Source: an uncultured Pseudomonadales bacterium (lineage in GTDB: Bacteria > Pseudomonadota > Gammaproteobacteria > Pseudomonadales > UBA7434). Taken from it: a stretch of DNA of 39,255 bases. The position numbers and the translations under genes were made by a program. Location: contig CAJQQO010000239.1 in NCBI GenBank assembly GCA_905480475.1, positions 1-39,255 of the forward strand. Direction: 5' to 3'. The notes below the pieces were generated by a model. The model was not told where the DNA came from, did no database searches, and worked only from the letters and a program-made list of their open reading frames with translations. Shown here piece after piece: positions 1-9,806 of the stretch (its first letter is position 1; every line of letters begins with the position of its first letter).

Positions 1-1
1 C

Positions 2-3000
2 AACGACTACGGTAATCGCGCGGTGGATGACCTTGCCGCCGTCGACGCCTATACCATGACCGGTAACACCGCCAGCATTGCCGCCAATCGTCTATCGTAC
101 AACTTTGACTTTAAAGGGCCGAGTATGGCGGTGGATACCGCTTGTTCCTCTTCATTGGTTGCGGTGCACGAGGCCTGTAAAAGTCTGCTTAGTGGAGAAT
201 CCGACGGCGCGATTACAGGAGGGGTTAATTTACTGTTGCATCCTTCGCCTTTTGTTGGTTTTTCCAAAGCCTCGATGCTTTCACCGACCGGTCGCTGTCG
301 GCCTTTTGATAGTAAAGCCGATGGTTATGTTCGCTCTGAAGGGGCGGGTATCGTTTTTCTTAAGCGTCTTGAAGATGCCGAGCGTGATGGCGATCCTATT
401 CATGCCGTGATTCTTGCTTCAGGGGTCAACTCTGACGGCCATACCAATGGCATTAGTCTGCCAAGTCGCGATGGTCAGCAAGATTTGCTTGATAGGCTTT
501 ATCAGGCATCGTCGCTGCAAGATTCCCCCTTCGATATAAACGAGTTAGATTATCTCGAAGCGCATGGCACCGGCACGCCAGTGGGTGATCCCATCGAAGC
601 CGCATCGATTGGTGCTGCATTGGGTCAGCGTCGTTCACATAATCATGTATTACGGATCGGCTCCATTAAAGGTAATGTCGGTCATCTCGAAACCGCATCC
701 GGTATGGCGGGCATGTTAAAAGTTATTTTATGCCTTAAAAGCCGTGCAATTCCGCCGGTCGGTCAACTTGCTAGCTTAAATCCTGCTATCGATTTTGATG
801 ATCTTAATCTTGAAGTGGTTGATAAATACGTATCGCTTGCCAATGTTGATAGACCCTTAAAAATGGGCGTCAACTCCTTTGGTTTTGGTGGCACTAACGC
901 GCATCTTATTATGCAAGAGTACGTGCCCAATCAACCGCAAGTGCGCTTAAAAGAAAGACGTAAAGAACGAATTGAGCGAAGCCGTCAACTAACGAGTGGT
1001 AGTCAAAGCTCGGAGGTTAATGCCTTAGATCGTGCTGCGCATGCAGATGATAAAGACGCAGTTGTTAGTCGGGTTGCAACAGCGCAGTTACCGCCGCTAT
1101 ACCTTACGGCCAATTGTGATAAGGCGCTTAAACAGTTGGCGCAAACATATAGTGAATTATTGAGTGAGCATCCCGAGCGTTACTACGATATTGCTTGGCA
1201 TAATTTGCATAAGCAAAGTCGATTGGCCAAAGGCATACTGGTACACGCTGAAAACAGCGCGTCAGTCTCTCGACATTTATTGCAGCTCTCGCAAAATAAT
1301 AATATTAATGACCCGCTTGAGTCGGTTTGTACCGGCAAGCGTTTGGGTAATCATTTGCCGGTAGTATTTGTTTATTCTGGCAATGGCTGTCAATGGCAGG
1401 GCATGGCCAAAGATTTGTACTTACAAGATAGCGTATTTGCCAATTTCTTTGATGCATTAGAGCAGCGTTTTGAATCATTAATTGAATACGCTTTGGTAAC
1501 TGAATTATTGGCTGAAGACGCTGATAGTCATATGCATCTAACCGATTATGCCCAGCCACTATTGTTTTCTATTCAAGTCGCTTTAACGCAATGGTTAGCG
1601 GTTAAAGGTTTTGAGCCTGACTATGTGATTGGTCATAGCGTAGGTGAAGTTGCTGCGGCTTGGGCCAGTGGCGCGCTGGAATTAAATGATGCGATATCGG
1701 TAATTGTTGCGCGTAGTGCTGCGCAGGCGTTAACCCGTGGCACGGGTCGTATGGCAGTGGTTGCTATGCCGGTTGATGAAATTCAAATGCTGTTAGCGCA
1801 GTTGGAATTAACAACTTCGGTTGAACTTGCTTGCTTTAATGCCAATGAATCCATAACGCTCGCCGGTGCGCTATCGCATTTAGCGAAAATTGAGGAATAC
1901 TGTAAATCGCAGCAACGTTTTTATCGGCTACTCGATTTGGATTACGCTTTTCATAGCCGGTTTATGGATCCGATTGAAAAAACGATTACGCGTACGCTTC
2001 GCGATATTCGTCCACAGCAAAGTTCACGATTTATATCAACTGTCTTCACTGTATCAGACAGTACTAATGCTAAAGAGAGCAGGCAGCCGGTAATTGTTGA
2101 TTCGGAATATTGGTGGCACAACGTTCGCAAGCCTGTGCTTTTTACCGATGCATTGGATACAGCGATTGGGCTTGGTGGGAAAATTTTCATTGAGTTAGGC
2201 GCGCATCCTATTTTGCGTCATGCGATTAATGCGGGTCTAAAACGGAATAGTGAAAACGGTGTGGCTTTGCCGACTTTAAGTCGTGAATCGAATAATAGTA
2301 TTAGCTTGCTAAAAACCTGTTACGAAGCTTTTTTAGCGGGCGCTGATATTGAATTTAGTGATAGCTTATCAACCGTAGGGCGGCGGGTTCAGTTGCCCAC
2401 TTATCCTTGGCAGCGACAGCGACACTGGTATGCGGCAAGTAGCGAAAACGATAGCGTTGTCGGGCGTCACAATGTGCATCCACTATTGGGTCGCAAGATT
2501 AATCATGAGCTGCCTATTTGGGAACATAATCTTGATAGTCAAACAGGCGATTACCTAGCGGATCACTGTGTTGGCGAAGCGGTGGTGTTTCCGGGTGCGG
2601 CGTATATTGAGCTAGCGCTTGCAGCCTGCCGCGAATGGTATGGCAATAATCAATACGATTTAGCCGGTGTCGATATTGTTGCGCCGATGGTACTTGATGC
2701 GGAAGAACAGCGAAGCGTGCGAGTCGAGCTGCAATTGGCGCGACAAAAATTTACCGTTAGTAGTCGGCGACGATTATCTACTGATCCATGGTTATTGCAC
2801 TGCAGTGGTCAGATCAATAGTCTTATCGATAATATTGAAAACCCGCTTAGCCTAGAGCAGCAAGACCGCTTTCTTGCTCAAACTGATTTGGCCGAAGCGT
2901 TTTGGCAAAAGCATCCGGGTTTGCCTTGCTTTGTAAATCAAGATTTTGAAACTCTAGGCCTTGAAAATCTGGACCTCGAAAGTCACGCGCCTGGAAATAC

Positions 3001-6000
3001 AGAATCTAAACCTGCAAATAGTGAAGAGCCTGATGGTTTATTCGAACACTTAAATCAATCAAGCTCAGCAGATAAATATTCCTTAAATCTGTCCGCTTCA
3101 ACTTTGCTTGCTTCAAAGCAGGCAGTCGCACTTAGCGCAGCGCAGTTTTATTCGGGCTTGGCCGATATTGGTTTAGATTATGGGCCAAGGTTCCGCCCGA
3201 TTAATCAATTATGGTTTGCTAAACGACAAGCGTTTGCAGTACTTGATACCGTTGATTTGCAATCGAGCCAGATCAGCAGTGATAGCACGAATAAACACGA
3301 TGCTTCCGCGCATATTTTGCATCCGGTAATTCTGGATGCTTGCTTTCAGTTATGCGCATTGTTAATTGATAGCGAACGGTTCGAATCACCAGTAAGCTCC
3401 GCGTTGGGTTCACAGTTAAAGTCGCCAAAACGGCAAGCCTATCTACCTATACGTGTTGGACGTTTACAACAATGCGGTACGGATGATATCGAACTGATTA
3501 GCGCGCGACTGGTTCGACAAAGTCCTCGTTCTTTACTGGTAGATTTTGCCTTGTGCGATAAGCAAGGCAATGTAATTGCTATAGCCAGTCAATGTCGATT
3601 TAAAGCGGCGCAGTTGTCGGCTGAAACTGTCGCGCCTAAACACTATCATTGGCAGGCAGCACTTGCACATAGAAAGTCAAAAGCCTATCCATTTTTTGGC
3701 GAGCTTGCTCAGTGGCAAACTATAGTACTTAATGCTGCGCGAACTGCAGTGTCTTCGGCCGATCGACAAGTTTATCTAAACGAAATTAAGCCAATAATTG
3801 ATAGCTTGGTAGCCTATGCGGCGATTGAAAAATTTCGGCATATTGCCAACGGTAGTGCACATTTTTCATTAGAAGAATTGATTTTTGCTGGTGGCTTGCC
3901 AAGCAATCAACATCAATATGCGTATTGGCTATTGGACGTTGCATTACAAGATGGTTTGATCACGCAAGACAAGACCCAAAGCGGGCAGTATCAATTTACC
4001 GAATTAGCCAGTGCAGCAAGCGCAAAACAAATTTGGCGCTTGCTCATTGATGACTATCCTGAATATCTTGCGGAGCTTAGTCTATTAGCACCTCGGCTGT
4101 CATCTATATCAGAGCAGTCCTCGGCAGATGCAGATCACGCAGTGCCAAATAAGCATTTGAGCTTTGCCAGTGTTTCCCCATCCAGACAGTCGGTGGTTAA
4201 TTTAATTACTAACGGCGCAGCCTATACTGCCGTTCATCAACTCGGCCACGAGGCAATCAATGCACTGATTGCTGCTCGAACGGTGGCGCAAAATATTGAT
4301 GTGCTTGAACTGGCAAGTTATGACAGCGTATTGGCACAGTCGCTAACGCCACAATTGCTCGATAACGATCATTATTGTTATCGCAGTTGTGATAGTGGTA
4401 GTGTCGCTCGATTACAGGAGTCATTAGCGAAGCATAGTGCTTTTGCCGCCAGTTATTTGGCTACGCCTGAACAGTTTTTGCTGCCAGATGAAGAGGGTAA
4501 TAATCGTGAGCAGCGTTTTGATCTTATTATACTTTCGCATTTTCTTTATGCCAGCCAGCGCCCTGATCGTTTACTAGCGAGATTAAAAAAATTATTAAAA
4601 CCTAATGGCTTATTAATATTGGCAGAGCAGTCGCCCAATCGATTGGAAGATTTTGTGTTTGGCGCAGACCCGCAATGGTGGTCGCGCTCAAGCGATCGGC
4701 ATAGGCGCTCGCAGTTGTTAACCGCGCCAGCATTACAAGCATGGTTAATTCAAGATGGCTTTTCAAGTTCGCTGCTTTATGAGTCCATGCTTGAGCAAGC
4801 TGTCGATAATACGGATTTATCGAATGCAAACACACAAGAGCAGGCGGGGGCGTATTTAATATTAGCGCAATCGCCTGATGTAAAAGTCGATAGTGATTCT
4901 TCTTTATCAAAGGCACAGTCATATTTAGAACTTTCCTCAGCGGATCAGCTATCGCAAGTTAATCATACCGATAAGTCTATTAGCGGCAGTGATTTTAGCG
5001 CTGCTACTAGCGCTAATGATGGCGCTGTTACTGATGCCACTATTGAAAGCAGTATCGATCAGCCGCAACGGCCAATTTGGTTGCTGTTGGTGAGTGATGC
5101 CAATTTGCAAGAGTGGCGTCAGTGGTGGCAGTGTTGCGGTCAAAATTATCGCGCTGACAGTATTATTGATTTGCAGTTTGTCAGCTTGGATTCAATTTTA
5201 AATCGGGAGTTATTAGAAGAAGCCGGTAATTATTTAGGCAGCTCTGATCAAGTATTAGACCCGTCAACCAGTACGCCATTGGATAAATGGCAAAGCTATT
5301 TACAGTCCTTTGATATCTTGCCAGAAAAAATTATTGATGCCAGCTACGATTATTCTACTGAGCACGATAGCGCAACAGCGGCGCAACGTTGCGAAACGCT
5401 GTTATTGATTTTAAAAAGCCTACAAGCTTTGGATTCAGAGTTTGATGCTAATTCTGTTGCGCAAGTTATTCAAAGTCCAAAACCACAACTGGATTTATTA
5501 AGCTATAAATCGCAAGCCTTATCGGCAGCTAATAATCATAAGCGGGTATCTATGCTTGAATATCCTGCCGATGCAGCGCTATGGGGTATGGGTCGGGTTG
5601 TGATGAATGAATACCCGGCTTTGGCCGTTCGATTAATCGATATTGATGCAGCTTGTTATAAACAGCATGCTGGGCTTTTACTTGCCGAATTATTATCGGG
5701 CCAGACAGATAGCTTATCTCAAACCGCACTCAATGCTTTGCTTGGTTCGGTTAGGTCAAATATTGCACAAGGTCAGTCCTTAGGCAAAGTAGAGACCGAA
5801 GTCTTATTGATTGACGGTACTCGCTATGTCAATCGATTACAGCCTTTGGATTCCTCGGATCACTCACAGCATAATTCGGTAGTAAAAACAGTAGGTGATA
5901 ACGAAGCAACGCTTGTTGAAAATACATCGGCCATGACATTTTTAAATGTCGGCATCGGTAATCAATTAAAAAATCTACAATGGCAGCAAGGCGTTAAACC

Positions 6001-8191
6001 TAAGTTAGAAGCCACGCAAGTTGCGATTACGCCCAAGCATGCGGGTTTAAATTTTCGTGATGTGATGTTTGCTACCGGCTTATTACCCGACGAAGCCTTG
6101 GAGCAGGGTTTTTCTGGCCCGGCATTAGGTATGGAGTTTTCCGGTATCGTTAGCGATATTGGTGATGAAGTTAGTCATCTTAATATTGGTGACAAGGTGA
6201 TGGGATTTGCGCCGGGTTGTTTTGCCAATCATATTGTGACCAGCGCTTTGGCGGTCGTTAAAAAGCCTGACGATTGGAGTTTTGCCGCTGCCGCTACGGT
6301 GCCGACGGTATTCTTTACCGCCTATTACTCCTTGGTATATTTGGCTCGCCTACGCGCTGGTGAAAAAGTGTTAATTCATGGGGCTGCAGGTGGTGTGGGT
6401 TTGGCCGCGATACAAATTGCGCAAAGCTTGGGTGCCGATATTTATGCCACGGCGGGTACCCATGAAAAACGTGAATTTATAAAACTCTTAGGCAGTGACC
6501 GAGTGTTTGATTCACGCAGTCTTGCCTTCGCCGATCAAATTCTTGTCGAAACCAATGGTGAGGGAGTTGATGTTGTATTAAATTCACTCGCTGGTGAAGC
6601 CATTGCGCGCAACCTTGATATTCTAAAACCCTTTGGTCGTTTTCTGGAATTAGGTAAGCGCGACTTTTATGCCGATAGTGCAATGGGTTTGCGGCCGTTT
6701 AGAAATAATATTTCCTACTTTGGCATTGATGCCGATCAGCTAATGTTGGAGCAGCCGCAGTTAACGTATAAGCTGTTTAATGAGTTATTGGCTTTATTTG
6801 AGTCAGGCGAGCTATTAGCAATACCGCATCGGGTATTTGCAGCTAATCAAATTTCGGATGCTTTTAAACATATGCAGCGTTCAAGGCAGATTGGTAAGGT
6901 ATTAGTTGATCTATCTACTGTGCCCGATGCTAGCGGCTTATCAGCAGCGGCTTTCCCCAAGCAATTAGAGTTATCTGCCGATGCCACTTATTTGGTAACA
7001 GGTGGTACTAGCGGGTTAGGTTTAGCAACAGTTGAATGGTTGTGTAATCGTGGCGCGCGACATATTGCGATTGTTAGTCGTCGAGGTGCTGATACCGTTC
7101 GGCAGACTTTGTTGACTAAAGCAAGTCATCAGCCAGTGGTAGCAGAGCTTAATATTATTGATATCCCCGTTGATCTTGCGGCAAGTGATGCGCAAGCAAT
7201 AATTGGCGAGGCACTTGCGAGCCAGCCGCCGTTACGCGGTGTGATTCATGCGGCAACCGTTATTGATGACAAGCTATTAGCCAAGATGGATAACGATAGT
7301 CTTAACGCCGTGTTAGCACCTAAGATTGCGGGTGCTGAATTATTGCATAGGCTGACTGAAAGCTGCCAGCTTGATTTCTTTGTACTGTACTCTTCGGCAA
7401 CGACAGCGTTTGGTAATCTGGGGCAGGCGAATTACGTGGCTGCCAATAGTTATCTTGAGGCGCTATCGGCGCATCGACGCGCTAAAAATTTACCATCGCT
7501 GTGTATTGGCTGGGGCGCTATTGATGATGTTGGGTTTTTAGCGCGGAGTCCGGCGCTGAAGAAATCTTTAGTAGCAAGGTTGGGCGGCTCTACATTAACT
7601 GCGGCAGTGGTTATTCATACACTGGAGCAAGCATTAATTTGCGGCCAGCAAGATAGTAGCTATTTGGCCTTGGATTGGTCGTCACTGCGCTCTTTATTGC
7701 CGGCGGCACAGCAAGCAAAATATCACTATTTTAATCGTCTGGATAATAGCACTCAGGGTCGTGATCCCAGTGATGTCCGTCTGCATTTGGCGGCTATGCC
7801 AATCGCCGAGCGCAGTAATAAGGTATGCGATATTTTGGCCACACAAGTCGAAAAAGTTCTCTGCTTAAGCAGTGATGCGATTGATATCAATCAGTCGCTT
7901 TACGAACAAGGGATGGATTCTTTAATGGGTGTAGAGTTAGCTGCCGCTATCGAAGCAGATTTTTCTGTGCAAATACCAGCAATGGCCTTGGCTGAAAGTC
8001 CAACCATTCAACGTATTGCCGCTACGATTTTGCGTCAAATGCATCTTGCCGATAAAGATGATATAGCGGAAACTGAGCAAGGTTTAAGTGACGAATTAAA
8101 TGTATTGGCTGCTCGCCATGGTGCTAAGGTAAGTGATGGCGATTTTAATCGAGTTCAGTCAGGCATGGTTAAAAACGATTTATTAAGTTGA
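2..8191 (+). CDS. Highly reducing type I polyketide synthase, 5'-truncated
   Basis: The reading frame is open from base 2, so the N-terminal part of the ketosynthase lies outside the window; 2729 residues are visible. Domains in order, counted from base 2: KS with DTACSSS (Cys48), EAHGTGT (His188) and GNVGHLE (His228); AT with GHSVGE (Ser546) and YAFH near residue 648, which resembles the malonyl-type HAFH; DH with His855 and the HPVILDA Asp1112; a degenerate C-methyltransferase region about 1230-1640; a structural KR half ending near LWGMGRVVMNEY; ER with HGAAGGVG; KR with TGGTSGLG, an IDD motif and catalytic Tyr2478; ACP with GMDSL (Ser2640). There is no thioesterase or terminal reductase. 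This architecture is that of iterative fully reducing synthases, which build a saturated acyl chain on the ACP. The next gene, 13 nt downstream, is a likely release enzyme. Identification is firm; chain length and substrates cannot be read from sequence. Confidence 0.96.
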   Translation, partial: NDYGNRAVDDLAAVDAYTMTGNTASIAANRLSYNFDFKGPSMAVDTACSSSLVAVHEACKSLLSGESDGAITGGVNLLLHPSPFVGFSKASMLSPTGRCRPFDSKADGYVRSEGAGIVFLKRLEDAERDGDPIHAVILASGVNSDGHTNGISLPSRDGQQDLLDRLYQASSLQDSPFDINELDYLEAHGTGTPVGDPIEAASIGAALGQRRSHNHVLRIGSIKGNVGHLETASGMAGMLKVILCLKSRAIPPVGQLASLNPAIDFDDLNLEVVDKYVSLANVDRPLKMGVNSFGFGGTNAHLIMQEYVPNQPQVRLKERRKERIERSRQLTSGSQSSEVNALDRAAHADDKDAVVSRVATAQLPPLYLTANCDKALKQLAQTYSELLSEHPERYYDIAWHNLHKQSRLAKGILVHAENSASVSRHLLQLSQNNNINDPLESVCTGKRLGNHLPVVFVYSGNGCQWQGMAKDLYLQDSVFANFFDALEQRFESLIEYALVTELLAEDADSHMHLTDYAQPLLFSIQVALTQWLAVKGFEPDYVIGHSVGEVAAAWASGALELNDAISVIVARSAAQALTRGTGRMAVVAMPVDEIQMLLAQLELTTSVELACFNANESITLAGALSHLAKIEEYCKSQQRFYRLLDLDYAFHSRFMDPIEKTITRTLRDIRPQQSSRFISTVFTVSDSTNAKESRQPVIVDSEYWWHNVRKPVLFTDALDTAIGLGGKIFIELGAHPILRHAINAGLKRNSENGVALPTLSRESNNSISLLKTCYEAFLAGADIEFSDSLSTVGRRVQLPTYPWQRQRHWYAASSENDSVVGRHNVHPLLGRKINHELPIWEHNLDSQTGDYLADHCVGEAVVFPGAAYIELALAACREWYGNNQYDLAGVDIVAPMVLDAEEQRSVRVELQLARQKFTVSSRRRLSTDPWLLHCSGQINSLIDNIENPLSLEQQDRFLAQTDLAEAFWQKHPGLPCFVNQDFETLGLENLDLESHAPGNTESKPANSEEPDGLFEHLNQSSSADKYSLNLSASTLLASKQAVALSAAQFYSGLADIGLDYGPRFRPINQLWFAKRQAFAVLDTVDLQSSQISSDSTNKHDASAHILHPVILDACFQLCALLIDSERFESPVSSALGSQLKSPKRQAYLPIRVGRLQQCGTDDIELISARLVRQSPRSLLVDFALCDKQGNVIAIASQCRFKAAQLSAETVAPKHYHWQAALAHRKSKAYPFFGELAQWQTIVLNAARTAVSSADRQVYLNEIKPIIDSLVAYAAIEKFRHIANGSAHFSLEELIFAGGLPSNQHQYAYWLLDVALQDGLITQDKTQSGQYQFTELASAASAKQIWRLLIDDYPEYLAELSLLAPRLSSISEQSSADADHAVPNKHLSFASVSPSRQSVVNLITNGAAYTAVHQLGHEAINALIAARTVAQNIDVLELASYDSVLAQSLTPQLLDNDHYCYRSCDSGSVARLQESLAKHSAFAASYLATPEQFLLPDEEGNNREQRFDLIILSHFLYASQRPDRLLARLKKLLKPNGLLILAEQSPNRLEDFVFGADPQWWSRSSDRHRRSQLLTAPALQAWLIQDGFSSSLLYESMLEQAVDNTDLSNANTQEQAGAYLILAQSPDVKVDSDSSLSKAQSYLELSSADQLSQVNHTDKSISGSDFSAATSANDGAVTDATIESSIDQPQRPIWLLLVSDANLQEWRQWWQCCGQNYRADSIIDLQFVSLDSILNRELLEEAGNYLGSSDQVLDPSTSTPLDKWQSYLQSFDILPEKIIDASYDYSTEHDSATAAQRCETLLLILKSLQALDSEFDANSVAQVIQSPKPQLDLLSYKSQALSAANNHKRVSMLEYPADAALWGMGRVVMNEYPALAVRLIDIDAACYKQHAGLLLAELLSGQTDSLSQTALNALLGSVRSNIAQGQSLGKVETEVLLIDGTRYVNRLQPLDSSDHSQHNSVVKTVGDNEATLVENTSAMTFLNVGIGNQLKNLQWQQGVKPKLEATQVAITPKHAGLNFRDVMFATGLLPDEALEQGFSGPALGMEFSGIVSDIGDEVSHLNIGDKVMGFAPGCFANHIVTSALAVVKKPDDWSFAAAATVPTVFFTAYYSLVYLARLRAGEKVLIHGAAGGVGLAAIQIAQSLGADIYATAGTHEKREFIKLLGSDRVFDSRSLAFADQILVETNGEGVDVVLNSLAGEAIARNLDILKPFGRFLELGKRDFYADSAMGLRPFRNNISYFGIDADQLMLEQPQLTYKLFNELLALFESGELLAIPHRVFAANQISDAFKHMQRSRQIGKVLVDLSTVPDASGLSAAAFPKQLELSADATYLVTGGTSGLGLATVEWLCNRGARHIAIVSRRGADTVRQTLLTKASHQPVVAELNIIDIPVDLAASDAQAIIGEALASQPPLRGVIHAATVIDDKLLAKMDNDSLNAVLAPKIAGAELLHRLTESCQLDFFVLYSSATTAFGNLGQANYVAANSYLEALSAHRRAKNLPSLCIGWGAIDDVGFLARSPALKKSLVARLGGSTLTAAVVIHTLEQALICGQQDSSYLALDWSSLRSLLPAAQQAKYHYFNRLDNSTQGRDPSDVRLHLAAMPIAERSNKVCDILATQVEKVLCLSSDAIDINQSLYEQGMDSLMGVELAAAIEADFSVQIPAMALAESPTIQRIAATILRQMHLADKDDIAETEQGLSDELNVLAARHGAKVSDGDFNRVQSGMVKNDLLS

Positions 8192-8204
8192 GGGATTCAG
8201 GAAT

Positions 8205-9776
8205 ATGGACGCCAGCCAATCACAGCTTCTAATCAATAAAGCGCGCAAAAAAGACGCTCAAGCAGCCGATATTGTCGATGCTAGAAAGAACGGTATGCAA
8301 CAGGGTATCAGTGAGCCAGTGCAAGATCGAAATAAGGACGGCTTGCACTCCCAGGCAAAACGGGAAGGAAAACGACAAAGCAATCAACTATTAAAACAAA
8401 AGCTTATTGAAGCTGCGCAAACGCATAATCTGCAGTCAAGCTTGCTAGACGGTCAATCGGTCAATAATAATTTATTGAATGTCGATAATATTAATCATAG
8501 TACTGATGCGGGTGCTTTCGACTTACTTGATCAGGGTATGGGCGTTAATGCTGACCCGGCGGATTTTTCTCAATTTCCGGCTTATCAAAATCTTTTACTG
8601 ACTAAGCTTGCGGCCGAGCAGTTGCAATTGCCTAATCCCTTTTATAAAACCCATGAAGGTTTAGCCAGCGACACGACCAAAATAAATGGTCGTTCCTATA
8701 TCAACTATTCCAGTTACAACTATTTAGGTTTAAATGAAGATCCACGCTTATTGGCTTCGGCAAAGCAGGCGATTGATACCTACGGCGTTTCTTGTTCGGC
8801 CAGTCGCTTGGTTTCAGGAGAGCGACCAGTGCAGCGCGATTTGGAGACGGCATTGGCGGATTTGCATCAAACTAATGATGCGGCAGTATTTGTTAGTGGT
8901 CATTCCACTAATGTAACAGTGCTGGGGTATTTGTTTACCAAAAACGATTTAATTATTCATGACTCACTGATTCACAATAGTGTTATCGAGGGTATTAAGC
9001 TTTCGGGCGCTACGCGTTTAAGCTTTCCACACAATGACTGGCGTGAGCTAGATGCCATACTGCAACAACGGCGTGATAATTTTGAACGCGTGCTTATTGT
9101 TGTTGAAGGTCTTTATAGCATGGAGGGTGATTTTCCGGATTTGCCAAAAATGATTGCGATTAAACAGCGATATCAAGCTTTGCTAATGGTCGATGAGGCT
9201 CACTCAGTGGGAGTGTTAGGTGATACAGGCAAAGGTATTGCCGAGCATTATTCAGATTTTGGTATAAGTGATTGTTCACAAGTTGATATTTGGATGGGCA
9301 CGCTAAGCAAAACCTTCTCAAGCTGTGGTGGTTATATCGCAGGGAATCAAGCGCTTATTGATATGTTAAAAAGTGGCGCGCCCGGTTATTTGTTTAGTGT
9401 CGGGATCTCTCCTGCGCTGGCGGCAACGGCATTAACCGCGCTACAGATATTGCAGTCAGAGCCGCAGCGGGTACACAAGTTGCGTAGCAATGCGGCGCTA
9501 TTTGATAAGCTAGCTCGCGCGCAAGGTATTGATACCGGTTCAAATCAGCAGGCTGCGATTATTCCCGTTATGACCGGCGGCTCAGTACCGGCTGTTCGGC
9601 TTGCCGAGCGTTTATTTGAACATGGAATTAATGTGCAGCCGATATTGCATCCGGCAGTAGAAGAGCGATTAGCACGGCTACGGTTTTTTATATGCAGCAG
9701 CCATAGTGAAGAACAAATTATTCAAACGGTTGATACGCTAGCAGAGGCCATGCGGGATTTGGCGCTTTTACAATAA
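8205..9776 (+). CDS. PLP-dependent alpha-oxoamine synthase (AONS/SPT family), PKS-associated
   Basis: The 523-residue protein has a C-terminal fold-type I PLP core matching 8-amino-7-oxononanoate synthase and serine palmitoyltransferase. Visible motifs are YNYLGL, HDSLIHNS, EGLYSMEGD, VDEAHSVGVLG (Asp330 to the pyridine nitrogen, His333) and TLSKTF (Schiff-base Lys369). Family enzymes join an acyl thioester to an amino acid with loss of CO2 to give a 2-amino ketone. Placed directly after a PKS without a thioesterase, it probably off-loads the ACP-bound chain (inference). The core usually takes about 390 residues; here the first 130 or so are an extra polar, Gln/Asn/Asp-rich extension with no recognisable domain. 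In the usual HxxLE segment the His is Gln (PVQRDLE). The ATG at 8205 follows an AGGA-type ribosome site. A biotin role (BioF) is unlikely because no other bio gene is present. Confidence 0.93.
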   Translation: MDASQSQLLINKARKKDAQAADIVDARKNGMQQGISEPVQDRNKDGLHSQAKREGKRQSNQLLKQKLIEAAQTHNLQSSLLDGQSVNNNLLNVDNINHSTDAGAFDLLDQGMGVNADPADFSQFPAYQNLLLTKLAAEQLQLPNPFYKTHEGLASDTTKINGRSYINYSSYNYLGLNEDPRLLASAKQAIDTYGVSCSASRLVSGERPVQRDLETALADLHQTNDAAVFVSGHSTNVTVLGYLFTKNDLIIHDSLIHNSVIEGIKLSGATRLSFPHNDWRELDAILQQRRDNFERVLIVVEGLYSMEGDFPDLPKMIAIKQRYQALLMVDEAHSVGVLGDTGKGIAEHYSDFGISDCSQVDIWMGTLSKTFSSCGGYIAGNQALIDMLKSGAPGYLFSVGISPALAATALTALQILQSEPQRVHKLRSNAALFDKLARAQGIDTGSNQQAAIIPVMTGGSVPAVRLAERLFEHGINVQPILHPAVEERLARLRFFICSSHSEEQIIQTVDTLAEAMRDLALLQ

Positions 9777-9806
9777 TGGCTCAGGTAACCAACATGTCCG
9801 GATGCT

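Noticed and set aside
453-6683. Many short frames on both strands inside the PKS gene
   Set aside because: All lie within the continuous PKS frame, whose domains and catalytic motifs are intact throughout.
8205-9776. Biotin biosynthesis gene bioF
   Set aside because: The core resembles BioF, but no bio genes are near, it follows a PKS, and it has a long extra N-terminus.
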